Shown one piece after another: positions 33,762-45,729 of a DNA stretch of 64,000 bases. Below the pieces are notes generated by a model, which worked only from the letters and a program-made list of their open reading frames with translations, ran no database searches and had not been told where the DNA came from. Within the stretch, counting starts at the first letter, position 1. Every line of letters starts with the position of its first letter. The DNA is from Eutypella sp. D-1 (lineage: Eukaryota; Ascomycota; Sordariomycetes; Xylariales; Diatrypaceae), in contig JAJTTP010000010.1 of assembly GCA_023313575.1 (NCBI GenBank), forward strand, positions 62,001-126,000, read 5' to 3'. The position numbers were made by a program, and so were the translations under genes.

Positions 33762-34773
33762 CCTGATGCTAGTCGCATGGACATAAGCTGCGTGCGATGT
33801 TGCTTGCGCGCCGATCTGGATATGCGCTGCGACGCAAATAAACCAGGTATATGCTCCGGTCAAGAAAGAAAAGGTCCCGAGATCGATGAACAGTGAAGTC
33901 CGACCAAGTATTCTGCTATGTATGGTACCACTCTGCCGCACGATAAATGAATACCACGCAGGTAGGAAAGAGGTGTGGTTAAGATGGGTTAGGTAGTACT
34001 ATAAGGTAGACGGTCGATAGATTCAGGGACAAGTCGTTCCCGCGGTCAATGCAAGATTGGTGAACTCTTAGGATAGGAAGTGTTTTTTCTCCTTTTTTTT
34101 TCTTCTTCTTTTTTTCTCGGCCTGTCTCCCCCTTCGGATACTGTTTATTACTTATTACTCTTTATATATGCAGCCCGCCGAAGTGGCTTTGGCGTCCGAA
34201 TGCCTTATCTCGGTCGAAAGCAAAAAGGTTGTGGCACCCCAGATGGCGGAGAGCAAGGTTACTTTTTAAGTCCAGCAAGATTAATTCCAGGTTACCTCTT
34301 ATGTACTTGAAGTACGTATATACGTATCTCTCTATGCTGCTTCGTATGTACAATGTATGATGTATGTCATCATATGCTGTTGGTGTGGAGGCTTGGCGGG
34401 CCGAGCTGTGCTGAGAAATAGATCAGATCAGCCCGAGAGGGAAAAAAAAAGAGTGTCTGGTTCGACACAGATTTGTGTATTTCCATGTGTACGTACGTGC
34501 GTACACACACTCATCTCACGACTAAGTACCCAGGTAGAAAGATACCTCGGTAGACACCAATAATCTGGTAGGCATGTTTGTCTATGTGTATATATGGGTG
34601 TAGTATGCATGCAGATGCAGGGCTTACCTTTAGCTAGAGACTATTTAATATGTACAGACCGTCCTTCGTACATGAGTCGTCATCGGGCGAGACAAATTAC
34701 TTCCCAGGGTTAGTGAGGCACCCCGTCAGCTCCAACCCCAGGCCAGCCACCGACAGGTTGCCAGGTAAGGTAT

Positions 34774-34799
34774 TGTGTGTGTGTGTGTGTGTGTGTGTG
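34774..34799. repeat. (TG)13 microsatellite
   Basis: Thirteen TG dinucleotides, then CGTGCGCATG. Confidence 0.95.
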
Positions 34800-36190
34800 C
34801 GTGCGCATGTAATGCAGTTACCGGGACACTGGGCCGGTCGCGAGTCTGGCGTAAGATGCGACTGGAGGAAGCAAGAGCAGATCCCGTCAAGCCACCCAAG
34901 TGCCTACGTTACCCTGGGCTGGCGCATTCGTCCATTTCCGGCATCTCTGTCGTTAACTTGGAGGGGAGGGGGGGGGTTAAGCCGGCTAGAGGGACGCGCA
35001 ATTATCGATTAGCAGATTGATGGTTGATTGAGACTTAAATTACCTTGCTGTGTGTTTACGTACTTAATAGACCGGTGTGCTTCAAGTAGGCGTGTAAGTG
35101 TAGGTTGTTCAGCTTGGATGGACATGCAACTTTCCACACTCGTGGACTTAAAAATTAAGTAAGTACCTAAACTTAAATTAACCAAACCAAAAACGTTTCG
35201 TGTCAGATGTGACGATCTCCTTCTATCTCTGTCTTTCCCGCGGTTGAACAGAGGGAGGACACAAAAAACAGCACCAAGAAAAAAGATGCAGAAATGAAAA
35301 TCCCCATCTAGCCTTCCCACCTTCTAGCCGCGCGTCCTCGCACAAGGACAGACGGGCTGGGCCTCCTTACCCAAGATCGTCGTCATCAGCCAGGGAAAGG
35401 CCTCGTCCTATGGACTACAACACGTTAAGTGCTTACACTAACCGCGCAATGTCGATCTGACAAGTGCGCCCGACACGCACATCTGCCGGACATTTCGAGA
35501 CGATCCTTCCAGTTGGTCAGCCCCGCCCATCAACCGCCGCGGGTTCGAGATTGTAGCTATTTTGTTCGTACAACTCAATCCTATGCAAATCGCAAGTTTC
35601 ACTTATTATATCCGCCTAGACACTAGGGATATATTCCATCCCATCTGTATAGTACATATTCTACACTAGAGCTTAGGCTCCAGCTGTAGGCATCTATCTC
35701 AGTCTATTAATCGACCGTCTATTAATATACCCGATAGCATTTTGAGCATCTAACTTTTAGACCTCACATCGATTGCCCTTTCCGGGGGACACCCGGGCCC
35801 GTGATTGGCCCTGCCGTACTCACAGCCCTGTTCTTCCATCTGTGCCCTGCCTGTCTATGCCCATCAGAAAACCCCCATCCGGAACTCCCCCAACCCCAAC
35901 CCCGCGATCTCTGTCTGGGCAACCAGGATTTGGGAAGGAATTAAGCTTCGATGATCGGCCGGGGAGGGGGCCACGAGGCAAGGCGCATACTATATAGGTA
36001 TGTATACAGCGCGCAGCATACGTCCCGCACAGACCGCAGAAAGACGGCATGACGAAGCTGGGACATGCAGGCTAGATAGGATAGCGTATTCATTACGTTA
36101 TCGAGTTGTTAGATGAAGTTGTCGCTCCTTCAGGTGTTGTTGATGTTGAATGTGGATGCGGCTTTCACCATTAAAGGTCAGAGGTAATTC

Positions 36191-36210
36191 GATGCGATGC
36201 GATGCGATGC
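36191..36210. repeat. GATGC pentamer x4
   Basis: Four perfect tandem copies of GATGC. Confidence 0.95.
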
Positions 36211-36504
36211 GGTACTTCAAGGTATACTATCGACAGTACATATCAACTACATATTAGGTAGACTAGACAGTCCCACGATCATGTGGTAGGAACGGCGGTC
36301 GTTCAAGGTTGCCATTGGATAGCAGCAGCGCCCGTTATCCTACGACATCACTTTGCCCCATACTTGTAAAAAGGCAATAGAAGCGAGCCGCCTCGTCATA
36401 TACACGTTTCTATGTAAGACAGACCTACATAGAACGACCAACGCATTTACACGACCTCTCCAAGTCAGACCGTACGTACGTAGCATGAACCTGTATACAG
36501 GCCT

Positions 36505-36535
36505 CCCCCCCCCCCCCCCCCCCCCCAAAAAAAAA
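36505..36535. repeat. C22 followed by A9
   Basis: A homopolymer C run of 22 directly followed by nine A. The length may be uncertain in the assembly. Confidence 0.9.
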
Positions 36536-36687
36536 GACTTCGCCCGAAATATCCCATCCTGCATGGCTCGTTCTACCCACCCTCATTCTCATCCTGTTTT
36601 GTCGGCGCAGCGCAGGATCGCGGTCATCCGCATACGTAGCTGATCACGCGCGCGCCGCACCGCCTTCCCTGGCTGCCTGATTGCTTG

Positions 36688-36705
36688 CGTCGTCGTCGTC
36701 GTCGT
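36688..36705. repeat. CGT trinucleotide x6
   Basis: Six tandem CGT units, outside any supported frame. Confidence 0.9.
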
Positions 36706-37635
36706 CGGCCCCCCACCAGCCCAGCGTGACAGCGCCTCGCTGCGCCGTCGACCGGAGGAGGCTGGGCGTTCGTCCGTCTGATCTACGGATTACGCGTCAA
36801 GGAATGCGGGGGTGGAATGGAGAGTGAGATCAACATATCGAGCCTCTCTCTCCTGTGCGGCGGGAGGTTATGATATGGCTCATCTGATAGTGCACATGGA
36901 CAATACCGTCTCATTGCAGGTCGTAGGCAACAGTTTAGCTACAAAAAGAATGAAGCATAAACAGGAAGTCGGGCAGGAACTATATTCGTTATATCACGTG
37001 GCCATCCCGAAACCGGGCCTCGGTAACAACTACCTTAAAGGCAAGTTAAAGCCAGATAGGCAGACACCTTAGTTTATTACGACAGTTATACTACATGGGG
37101 TAACCAGCTGTTTCTCTCCTTAACCTCTGCCTCTTGGCTAAGCCAGGGATCAACCGATGGCGATACCGGAAGGCAAAGAGAAGTAAAGAAACCAAAACAA
37201 AAAAAAGATTTCAAGCATAATAACAGTAAGCAAAACAAGCAAGCGTCCCTTTCCTCCGCCGAAATCCCATGAGCAAGGCGGTGTTCCACAGCTCTCAGCA
37301 GAACGCCTCACGCGGCGCTAGAACCAATCCCTCCCCAGGCCAAAAAAGAAAAAAAGAATTCCAGAACCCGCAAGCCCTTTCCTTAGTCAGACCAACGCTG
37401 AACACGAACTCCGACCGTGGGGACCTCTCATTCCGTCTCATCTTCTCATCATCGCGCAATCAAAACAGACAAAAGCCCGGCATGTTTCCAGACAGCCTGG
37501 GCGCAATCAAGACTAGGTAGGCGTGGGAAAGGAAGGCTTGGTAAACAGAATAAATGACAAGCAGAATCAGGGGGGAAAAGAAGCAGAGAAGTAGCATCAT
37601 CGTCTCCTCTTGAATTTTGACAACGGACGCTTGGA

Positions 37636-39757
37636 CTAAAGCATCGTGCCAAACGTGTCGGTCTGGATCGACTTGCGTGGAGTGTTATCCTCGCTGGTGG
37701 CTTTACGGTGGCGGAAGGTGAAGCCGACGAAGAGGCCCTTGGACATCTGTTCGTCGCGGTCGGCCATCGTCTCAAGAGCCTGTTGTTTATCATGGACTTC
37801 CTTGTACTTGGCCATGTCCGCCTCGTTGCTAAAGTCGTCGAAGTACCCTGCGTCGGTCTCCGAGTCCAGTTCCGGGACAAAGGGGGCCTTGGTCTGCCGG
37901 AGGGTCGCCCAGTCGACCTCCGCGAAGTATTGATGTCCTTTAATATCCTTAATATTTGAGAATCTCTTGGATCTCGAATTGATGCACCTGTTATTATGTT
38001 AGCTTCGAAAGGGGCTAGCTTTGCTCGCATATCTACTTACGTGGTGATGAAGCTCCAGGTGCGGTTGCTGAGGAAGTAGTTCGGGTCTTCCCAGACCGGC
38101 CGCTTCAGAACTTCCTTCCAGTGCTTCAGGTTTCGCCACGTCTCGTCGGCATTAGATCCGGCGAACGGAGGGAATCCGGTGAGTGCCTCGAACAGCATAC
38201 AACCCAGGCTCCAGTAGTCAACAGTGAAGTCGTACTCCTCGCCTCGGAGCACCTCAGGAGCCATATAGTCAGGCGATCCTACTATGGACTTCGCGTAGTT
38301 GACATCCTTCTCACGCATGGACTGGTAGCCTTCGCGGCGCTCTGCGATTGTTCGTTTGTCCATGGCCTTACCAAAGGGCACGTCAGTCTCAGATGCCTTC
38401 TCCAGTCTGATGCGCATTGAGTTGATCTTGGACGAAGCGATGTTTCCAGCGGCCAGACCAAAATCGGTTAATTTGATATGACCGGACGAGTCGACGAGAA
38501 AGTTCTCCGGCTTGAGGTCGCGGTGAATATAACCAAGTTTGTGGAGCGCATCGACGGAACAGAACATCTCGGCGATGTAGAAGCGGGCATGGCGATTGGA
38601 CAGAACTCCAGTATTGTTGAGGAGGGTTCGGAAGTCTCCACCTGGCACATATTCCATGGCAAGATAGATACTCTTGTCGTCCTGAAAAGAGTACAAGAGG
38701 CGGACGAGCCACTCGCTGTTTGCGGTCGTGAGGATATCTCTCTCGGTAAGGACGTGGCGGACCTCGTCTAGCTTGAACAACAACTTCTTGTTCATGACCT
38801 TGAGGGCGCAGACCTCCCTTGTGTCCTTCTTCTGAGCAAGATAGACTTGACCGTATCCACCTTGCCCTACCTGAGTGAGGATCTGGAAATCACCATGACG
38901 AAGGCGTACCCGGCGTTTGCGCAAGGCAGCCCTTTCCCTTCCAGCATATTTCTGCCATAGCTTCTTGTACTCCTCCTCTTCTGTCTCAGGTGGCGCTGGC
39001 ACCTCGGCCTTGAATGCGTTTAGTCTCGACTGTCTGGTACCGACGTAGGTGAGTAGGTCGAAGTAGTAATCCAAGAAGTCTAGGCGCAATACGTTAGTAC
39101 AAATCAGACTGGGTAGGCCCATACATATTACTCACATAACTGAGTGACGTTCACTAGGCGGCGGACGCTGGGTTTCTTTAAAATCTCGAGCTCCTCGGGC
39201 GTAAGACCTCGATGTGTGTTAAACTTCTTGGTACCTGGAGTCCGAGCGCCATCCCTGGGATGGTAGACATCTTGACGAGAGGCGGCGGCGTGATTGTGTT
39301 GATATAGGTTGTCGGCGACTGGTATACGGGACGGCGGGGTATTCTCCTGGCCTTGCTTCTTCAAAGGGCTTCCCGGGGAGGGTTTTGATTTGTGGATGAT
39401 ACTTTCATCAACTTTAGGGGACCCATTCCCATTCGCCGGGGAGGCATCGTCAGAAGGCTGGAGATTGGCCTTTGTGGGGGACAGCGGACTGGAACTTGTC
39501 TGAGCCTGGGGCCTACCCAGCTTGACCGGGGAGTCTAGAGCGCTCGTATTCAGCTTCAACGCATTGTTGAATGTGGAAGGGAGGTCATGAGCTCCAGGAG
39601 GGATGGTTTTCTTGCTTGGGCTACCTTGGGGGGTCGAGGCTGGATTGATGAAGTCGTTCCTAGTTGGGGTGGCAGGATATTCCGCAGTGGGGGACTTGAT
39701 GTCCTTGTCACCTTGTGTGTGTGTGGCTGGGAACATGTTGGTTATGAAGCTCGCCAT
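37636..39757 (-). CDS. NDR-family (Dbf2/Sid2/SidB-type) serine/threonine kinase
   Basis: Join (minus) 39136..39757, 38041..39079, 37636..37987; 670 aa. The N-terminal ~190 residues are Ser/Pro-rich and disordered, with several SP/TP sites. A Mob-binding region follows (LKKPSVRRLVNVTQLYFLDY, YVGTRQSRLNAF), a hallmark of Dbf2-class kinases. AGC kinase core: Gly loop VGQGGYGQVYLA (about 279), Lys about 301 (CALKVMNKK), HRD Asp about 395 (YIHRDLKPEN), DFG Asp about 413. An insert precedes the activation segment NYAKSIVGSPDYMAPEVL, as in NDR kinases. The AGC C-tail lies in exon 3 (FVPELDSETDAGYFDDFS). Intron 1 splits the Mob-binding region (GTGAGT donor, GTACTAACG branch, GCCTAG acceptor); intron 2 has GTAAGT and AACAG. 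In yeasts this kinase with Mob1 ends the mitotic-exit/septation-initiation cascade; in moulds SidB is needed for septation. Confidence 0.93.
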
Positions 39758-41461
39758 TGAGGCGAGGAATGTTAGATGGACCTCGAGTTTGACAAATTGG
39801 CGAATTGGCGAATTGACGAGGACCGACAGACCGGTTCGGGTTCGGTTGTGAAGGGATCGGGCCGGTACGGGATATGCTGAGATAAACTCTAGAATGGAGC
39901 TGCAAATGCCAGGTGTCTAGATGTGTGGTCCTGTAGTCCTGTGATTCTGTGGTCCTGTGGATGGTGATGGGATGGGGTTGATAAGAGAGGAGAGATTCTG
40001 GAGAGGAGGGGTTGATTGATCCAATAGAAGAAGTGAATCTTGAAATAATAGAACGGAGAGAGGGGGGCAGTTCTTTAGCTCTATAATGCCCAACGGGTTA
40101 TGTTGTTGGGTCCCGTCTTATTATTGTCCAATTTCCGGAGAAAAACGATGATTGTTTTGAATGTGATGAAACCACCACCTTAAGGATACATCCCACCTCT
40201 CTCCAATATCGCAATAAACACGTAAAATATGGTGGAATGGGGAGGGACGGGATTGTGTATGTAAGACGTATGAATGTTTGGTGGGGTTATAACCTGGTTG
40301 ACTGGAATGCGACGACGTCAATTAAAAAAACCACCACAACCTTGAAGTTTACTACAAGTTATTATTGTTCATGGATCAATCAATTGTGCAATGTCAACAA
40401 TTGGTCAAGGCGGGTTTAGGTACCTGTGATAGCTGATTACTTGGGTAAGATACATTCATGGGTAGTAGCTCTAGAGTTGGGTGTGTAACCTAGGAAGTAT
40501 CAGTTCTGGTCGTCAGGGCAGCCGGTGACCATGTCTTGGAAACAAGGCGCTAAAGTTCGGACCCACCTTTCTAAGTATGGATATCCTAGCTTATCAAGTA
40601 TTTGCATATCCATACCTAAGTATATCTAGGTCGCCGCTGCCGCCTTGCATGCAGCACACGCAGCCTTACTACTGGAAGTAAATACTATGGTATTAAGGGT
40701 AAGTCTTAATACATTATTAAGTATCGGCGCCACAGTGGGTAATTTTAACTATTTATGGTATTTTTTTAACCTTTTTAAATAAACGCTTAACTGTTTTTTA
40801 TTATGGGCCTAATTATTTTAAATTATTTACGTAACTATTTCCGGTATAAGTTACTAATAATCGGGTACTTTAATGGTTTAACGCTATTATTAAATAAATA
40901 TAGCTATGCCAAGCGTTATGGCGGCGATACCTGACAGTGTGTTAAAACTTTTGCCTGATACCATAGTACATAAGTACCTAGTCTTGAATTGTTTCAGAAT
41001 TGTTTACTGGCTTCAATGTTGCTAAAAGGCGCCTACTTCCTAAGTAGTAAAGAAATACAGTGCGTCAAGTTAGTAAAGTGGGGACAGATACAAGATAGTT
41101 ATACCGATTATACAGTAATGAACGCGTAGAATAAACTTTAATCGTACTGTACACCCGATCGCTCTACATATTACCCGACTGACATACTTGGCAATGACGC
41201 GCCGGTTCTTAACCTACCTAGGCTTTCTAGGTACATAGTAGAACCTGTCAGGAGCTATCGACTTCACAGCTTCATTCTCAACACTGCAATACATAACTTC
41301 AACTCCGCCCGGGGCCATCCATCAACACAGAAATAGATAATTCAAGTACATAAAAAGGAAATCTCTACAGTGACGTCTTGGCTTTGACGACGATATACTT
41401 TGATGATATAACAGCACCAAAGTCTCACTCTTGGCTGACACACCTTGGTTTATACTTCGCC
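39758..41461. other. Divergent promoter region, Dbf2-like kinase / WBP11-like
   Basis: It contains GTGGTCCT-like short repeats at about 39925-39960 and a very AT-rich, TpA-dense tract at about 40690-40920 that looks like a RIP-mutated relic. TACCTA half-palindromes lie at about 40611, 40975 and 41215. A TGACGTC (CRE-like) string at about 41371-41377 lies 85 bp before the WBP11-like ATG. Confidence 0.45.
40690..40920. repeat. AT-rich, TpA-dense tract (possible RIP relic)
   Basis: About 230 bp dominated by TTA/TAA/ATT words with very few C or G, unlike flanking DNA. It resembles repeat-induced point mutation products, but no parent element is recognisable. Confidence 0.4.
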
Positions 41462-42372
41462 ATGGCGCCGAAAGAACGAAATTATAACCCGGTACAAGCA
41501 CAGCGCAAAGCTGAAAAGGCAAAAGCAATCAAGAAGGGTACGGAAGATGTTCGGTCAACCAGTATTCTGGAGTTATCACTAATATTTCTGTAGGCAAGGC
41601 GGATGCAAATGCCCGACGAAATGAGAAATTCGCCCAAAGGAATCCGGACCGAATACAGAAACAGATCGATGACCTTAAAAAGATTACGGCAAGTGGCGGC
41701 AAACTCAGCAAGCATGAAGAATCGGTTTTAGAAGGCCTCGAGCGAGATTTGAAAGCTGTCAATAAGGCAAGGGAGGCGTTAGGTGATCGGGCGCCCAGTT
41801 TCGGCCGGGGACCTCGTCAAGATGGTCAAGGAAATGGGGTATTGGGTAAACGCAGAAGAGGTCGTGGTGACAACGAGTCGAGTGATGACAGCGATGTGCC
41901 CGAAGATGTCAGGAGTATACCTATGCCACGCGACACCCCTCCACCAATTCCTAAGGAGGTCCTCGATCAGTGGTATGAAAAGCGTAGAGCGAGTCGCAAC
42001 GCAAACGACACTCCGTTGGGCCAAAGCCGTGGGCACGAATCGAAACAAGAAGAAAACACACCTGCACCTACGCCAGCTGTTGAGTCGAAGACAGTCTATG
42101 AAGCGAAACCCGTTGTGCGCGACCTTAGGAAAGAAGCTGTTAGCGCTTTCATGCCAACCGCTGTCCGCATGAAGATGCAAAAAGGTAGCGGTCAAGGGGG
42201 ACTAATGGAGCCGGAGGAGGCTGATCAACTTGAGAGGGAGGGTTATCTAAGGACGGATCCGAAGAGCGCAAGCTCCCCACCGGACCCGACTGGGCCGACT
42301 GGGCCTTCTGGGCCTACTGGGTCTGCTGGGCCGCAAAAGGTTACGATGGAAGAAGTGGAAGATGAAGAATAA
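41462..42372 (+). CDS. WBP11-like splicing-associated protein
   Basis: Join 41462..41537 and 41594..42372; 284 aa. It opens with NYNPVQAQRKAEKAKAIKK, the conserved N-terminus of WW-domain-binding protein 11, a spliceosome-associated protein. The basic coiled region continues NARRNEKFAQRNPDRIQKQ and a Lys/Glu-rich helix (KHEESVLEGLERDLKAVNKA). An acidic/Ser stretch, Pro-rich RDTPPPIPKEVLDQWYEKRR and FMPTAVRM follow. The 56-nt intron (GTACGG donor, CTGTAG acceptor) splits the conserved N-terminus. Near the C-terminus there is a short collagen-like Gly-Pro-Thr/Ser repeat (PTGPTGPSGPTGSAGP) before an acidic tail (MEEVEDEE). It is shorter than animal WBP11, as is usual in fungi. Confidence 0.85.
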
Positions 42373-43295
42373 TGATGCATATAGAAAGAAAGGTACAAGT
42401 TTCCCCTGTCATGCATATGCAATTTGCCGCCTGGACACCTCATACATATCCAATTTTTCAACCTAAACACCTCACGCATATCCGTTCTATGGTCTAGACA
42501 CCTCATCCATATCCAGTTTGTGGTCTGGAGCCTACACGAGATGTCCTAATTTTATTCTAATGACAACAACCTCTTGGCACTTACTTCATGCTATCAGAAG
42601 ATTTTTGCAGAAATTTCGACATCCCGTTGTCGGCTGCTTTTCTCTGGCACCAGACCCTCCGACCCTATACTCTATAAGAATTAAAACGACCAACTATTAC
42701 CTAAAGGAAATATCACCACAAACCGTGAAGAGATCCCACCATCAAGGTCCTTGTATTGCCATTTACATACATGCTTGATCTTCATCGAAAGTCGTCTCCG
42801 TCATCAATGATGGATTTTCGTTATGTGATACTTGAATTCACAAGTGAGAATAAACCCCCTTGGCCATTGGCCGTCGTTGAATCTATGCTTTCGCCCTAGT
42901 GTGATTATAAGAAGAGCCGTGGTGGGGTCACACTGCATCCTCTACGGATGCATGCAAGGGCATCTTTGCCTTATCCACATCGCCGACTACGGGCCCCTTA
43001 TATCTTGGTTTTGACTAATTGATATGACCGTTAGTAGCCTTCCCGAGTTTGGTGGGAGATCTGGATCTCGCCTGCGTGTGAGTTGGGCACGATTTGTAAC
43101 GTTGAAAGGCGTGACAGGAACGCCGATCCTTTTCCTTCCTATAAATATTTTCTTCGCCGTGCTCTTGTTTCTGGGTTGCCGCGGTGGCTACCTGGTTAAG
43201 AATTCAACATTCAAACTTGAGTCTCCCGTGCTTGAAGGTTTGAAGCGTGGAAACCGGCATCGAGGCCCAATATTATCCAGTATTTGGTTTATATC
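42373..43295. other. Intergenic, WBP11-like to MCT-type transporter
   Basis: Holds a degenerate tandem repeat (42431-42530), then the transporter promoter. No gene. Confidence 0.45.
42431..42532. repeat. Degenerate ~31-bp tandem repeat, three-plus copies
   Basis: Units begin at 42431, 42463 and 42494, each reading roughly CTRGACACCTCAYNCATATCC plus a T/G-rich end. A partial fourth unit begins at 42525 and a decayed unit may precede at about 42405. It lies just 3' of the WBP11-like stop. Confidence 0.75.
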
Positions 43296-44980
43296 ATGGA
43301 GAAGAACGATTATTTCGGGGCGTCTCTGCCGTCCCCCCCTCCGGCTGTGATAGAAGGTCAACATCAAGCGGGACAACCAGATTCCTCGGAAAAGGCGGAC
43401 ATGTATTTTGATTCGGGACCCAGCTCAGGGTTCTTTGCTGCGCCGGAAGGGAACTCGCCTGGAGACGCGTCAGACGTCGAGTCTAGCCCAATAACGCTGC
43501 TGGGTGACGAAACGTACCCAGAGGGTGGTTTAGAGGCGTGGCTCGTTGTCTTTGGGGCTTGGTGCGGCCTTCTGGGAGCTCTGGGCCTGATGAACTCGCT
43601 TGGGACCTTCCAGACGTATATCACGGTACACCAGCTCTCCCACTACGACGAGGGGCCTGTCGGCTGGATTTTCTCCACGTATTCAGCATTGGCCTTCCTC
43701 TTTGGCGTCTATATCGGCCCTCTCTTTGATAAGTTCGGGCCCAGGTGGTTGATATTTTCGGGGAGTATCTCCGTCGTGGCCAGCATGATGGCGCTTAGCG
43801 TCTGTACCGGTAAGGTCAAATAGTATTACCCACAAATCTTTACTATCAGCAATCACTGATAGGTTATTAATCTTAGAATACTGGCATTTTCTCCTCTGTT
43901 TCGGTATCCTCTTAGGTCTGGGGACGTCCCTTCTCTTCACGCCCTGCATCACCGCCATAGGCCACTTCTTTCGTGACCGCCGCGGCCTAGCGTCCGGAAT
44001 CGCGAGTACGGGGGGCGCCATCGGCGGCGTTATCTTTCCGCTGATGTTAACAAGCCTATTTGAGCGTGTCGGCTGGGCCTGGGCAGTCCGCATCTTGGGC
44101 TTCCTTTGCGCTATCTTGCTGATCTTTGCCAATCTGCTCGTCCGCAAACGCCTGCCACCGGCCAAGAACGCGACCGTTCACCCGGACTTCCGCATCTTTC
44201 GCGACCCCGCCTTCGCTTTGCTCACCATCGGCGTCTTTCTGCTCGAGTTCGGCCTCTTCATTCCCCTCACCTACATTTCGAGCTATGCCCTCAGCAAGGG
44301 CTTCGATTCTACCTTTGCCTTCCAGATTTTGCCTATCTTAAATGGTATGTACGAATACTTTTTTTGAAAGAGCCCATTTTCTCGAGTCCTAACGGTTGCA
44401 AACCTAACCTTTTCCTTTACAACCGCTAACTTGTTCGCAGTAAGTAATGCTGTCTATTTCAATTCCAACTACTAGGTTGATATGATTTAAAATGTACGTG
44501 ATTCCGTTCTAATTGAACAGCCATACTAACACACTTTAGGCGGGTTCTGTGTTCGGTCGGGTGATTCCTGGCTGGTTGGGGGATAAAATCGGACCGTTCA
44601 ACTCGAATATGATATCCTTATGTATTACAGTCATCGGATGCTATGTGGTATGGCTGCCGTTCGGCGGCACGATGCCGGGGCTGATCATCTTCGCTGTGAT
44701 GTTCGGCTTCGCGACGGGAAACAACATTAGCATCACCCCTGTGTGTGTCAGCAAGCTGTGCCACACGCAGAACTACGGCCGCTACTACGCCACCTGCTAC
44801 ACTCTCGTCTCCATCGCCTGCCTCATCGGCATCCCCATCGGCGGCAGCATCATCCAGGCCACCGGCGGCGACTACTGGGGCCTCGTCGTCTTCGTTGGTC
44901 TTACTCAGGCCCTCGCCGTCATCTTCATGTACGCCGCCAAGGCTAAAAAGGTAGGCTGGAGTATCTGGACGAAGTTCTAA
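43296..44980 (+). CDS. Monocarboxylate-transporter-type MFS protein
   Basis: Join 43296..43809, 43877..44343, 44540..44980; 473 aa from the ATG at 43296. A hydrophilic N-terminus of about 80 residues precedes EGGLEAWLVVFGAWCGLLGA (TM1), the motif by which fungal MCT-like (SLC16-type, Mch/Esbp6) proteins start. FGVYIGPLFDKFGPRW, then FFRDRRGLASGIASTGGAIG and AGSVFGRVIPGWLGDKIG are all typical of the family; the last TM is followed by a short cytosolic tail. Substrate is unknown. Intron 1 has GTAAGG/TTAG. Intron 2 (44344-44539) cannot be removed in one standard step without losing frame; removing a nested intron first (44345-44440) and then the outer one restores the conserved LPILN-AGSVFGR junction. 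Confidence 0.88.
44344..44539 (+). other. Probable [D1,2] stwintron in the MCT-type gene
   Basis: The inner intron 44345-44440 has donor GTATGT, branch CGCTAAC and acceptor TTCGCAG. The outer intron would have donor G(44344)+TAAGT(44441-44445), branch ATACTAACAC and acceptor CTTTAG. After the inner intron leaves, AATG joins TAAGT and makes GTAAGT, so exon 2 ends at AAT and exon 3 begins GCG with frame intact. Confidence 0.75.
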
Positions 44981-45729
44981 GGTTGATGGCGTCTTCCTTC
45001 CGTCGTTGGTCAAATGGCCGGACAGACATTCTCAAGGGCGAACTACACGGATATCCCCGAGGTGAGAATTGCTAACTCTGTAATCATCGTCATGATCAAG
45101 ACATTCCACAACATAATCGGCGTGGTGTCATTTGGGAAGTTAGCACGGCGTTACAGGCGAAAGCGGTCGTAAATTAATGATAATGAATGTCTTTAAAAGC
45201 CTTTACATCTGTATATAGCATCATACAAAAGTAGATAAAACTAATAAAATGGGTTAAAAAAAGCTTTGTGGTAACGCTCTTTTGTATGTTTGTATTTTGG
45301 ATATCTGCGGCCACCATTTAAATGCACGTCGGATCAAATTGTGGGGTTGCCCCTATTTGCTGAAGTGAGGCCAAGGCTAAGACATCGAGACCATCATGTA
45401 TACCTAAGTATATAAAAGACGTCTTCCTCCCGTCATATAGATAGCTGAACCTTCGTTAATCGTCATATGCTCCATTTCAACACTATCCTCTTCTACATAG
45501 TCATGACCCATTGAGTGGTATAGCCGATTATATTGAAGGATAGATGATATTCAACTCATGAACCGAGGCATGGTCTTTACATTGAAATAATAATTGAAGT
45601 ATAATTAAATTTACAGTTATCCAATATGTACAGAGAAGTTATGTAAAGTCTTAACAAATCAAATAAAGCTCACGAAACAGGATTTCCTCCTTCAACACCC
45701 TCATTTTCTCTTTCATACGTCGGCGTGCC
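44981..45729. other. Intergenic between convergent MCT-type and WSC genes
   Basis: 3' flanks of both genes, AT-rich. Nothing recognised. Confidence 0.4.

Larger units (their letters stand above)
33762..37635. other. Intergenic, GPI-protein promoter to Dbf2-like kinase 3' end
   Basis: 3.9 kb with no supported gene. It carries simple repeats listed separately ((TG)13, GATGC x4, C22/A9, CGT x6). Open frames here (for example 34650-35012) run over repeats and look spurious. Confidence 0.45.

Noticed and set aside
43810..43830. Early stop (KVK*) in the MCT-type gene
   Set aside because: It follows a GTAAGG donor; splicing to 43877 restores the conserved EYWHFLLCFG segment.
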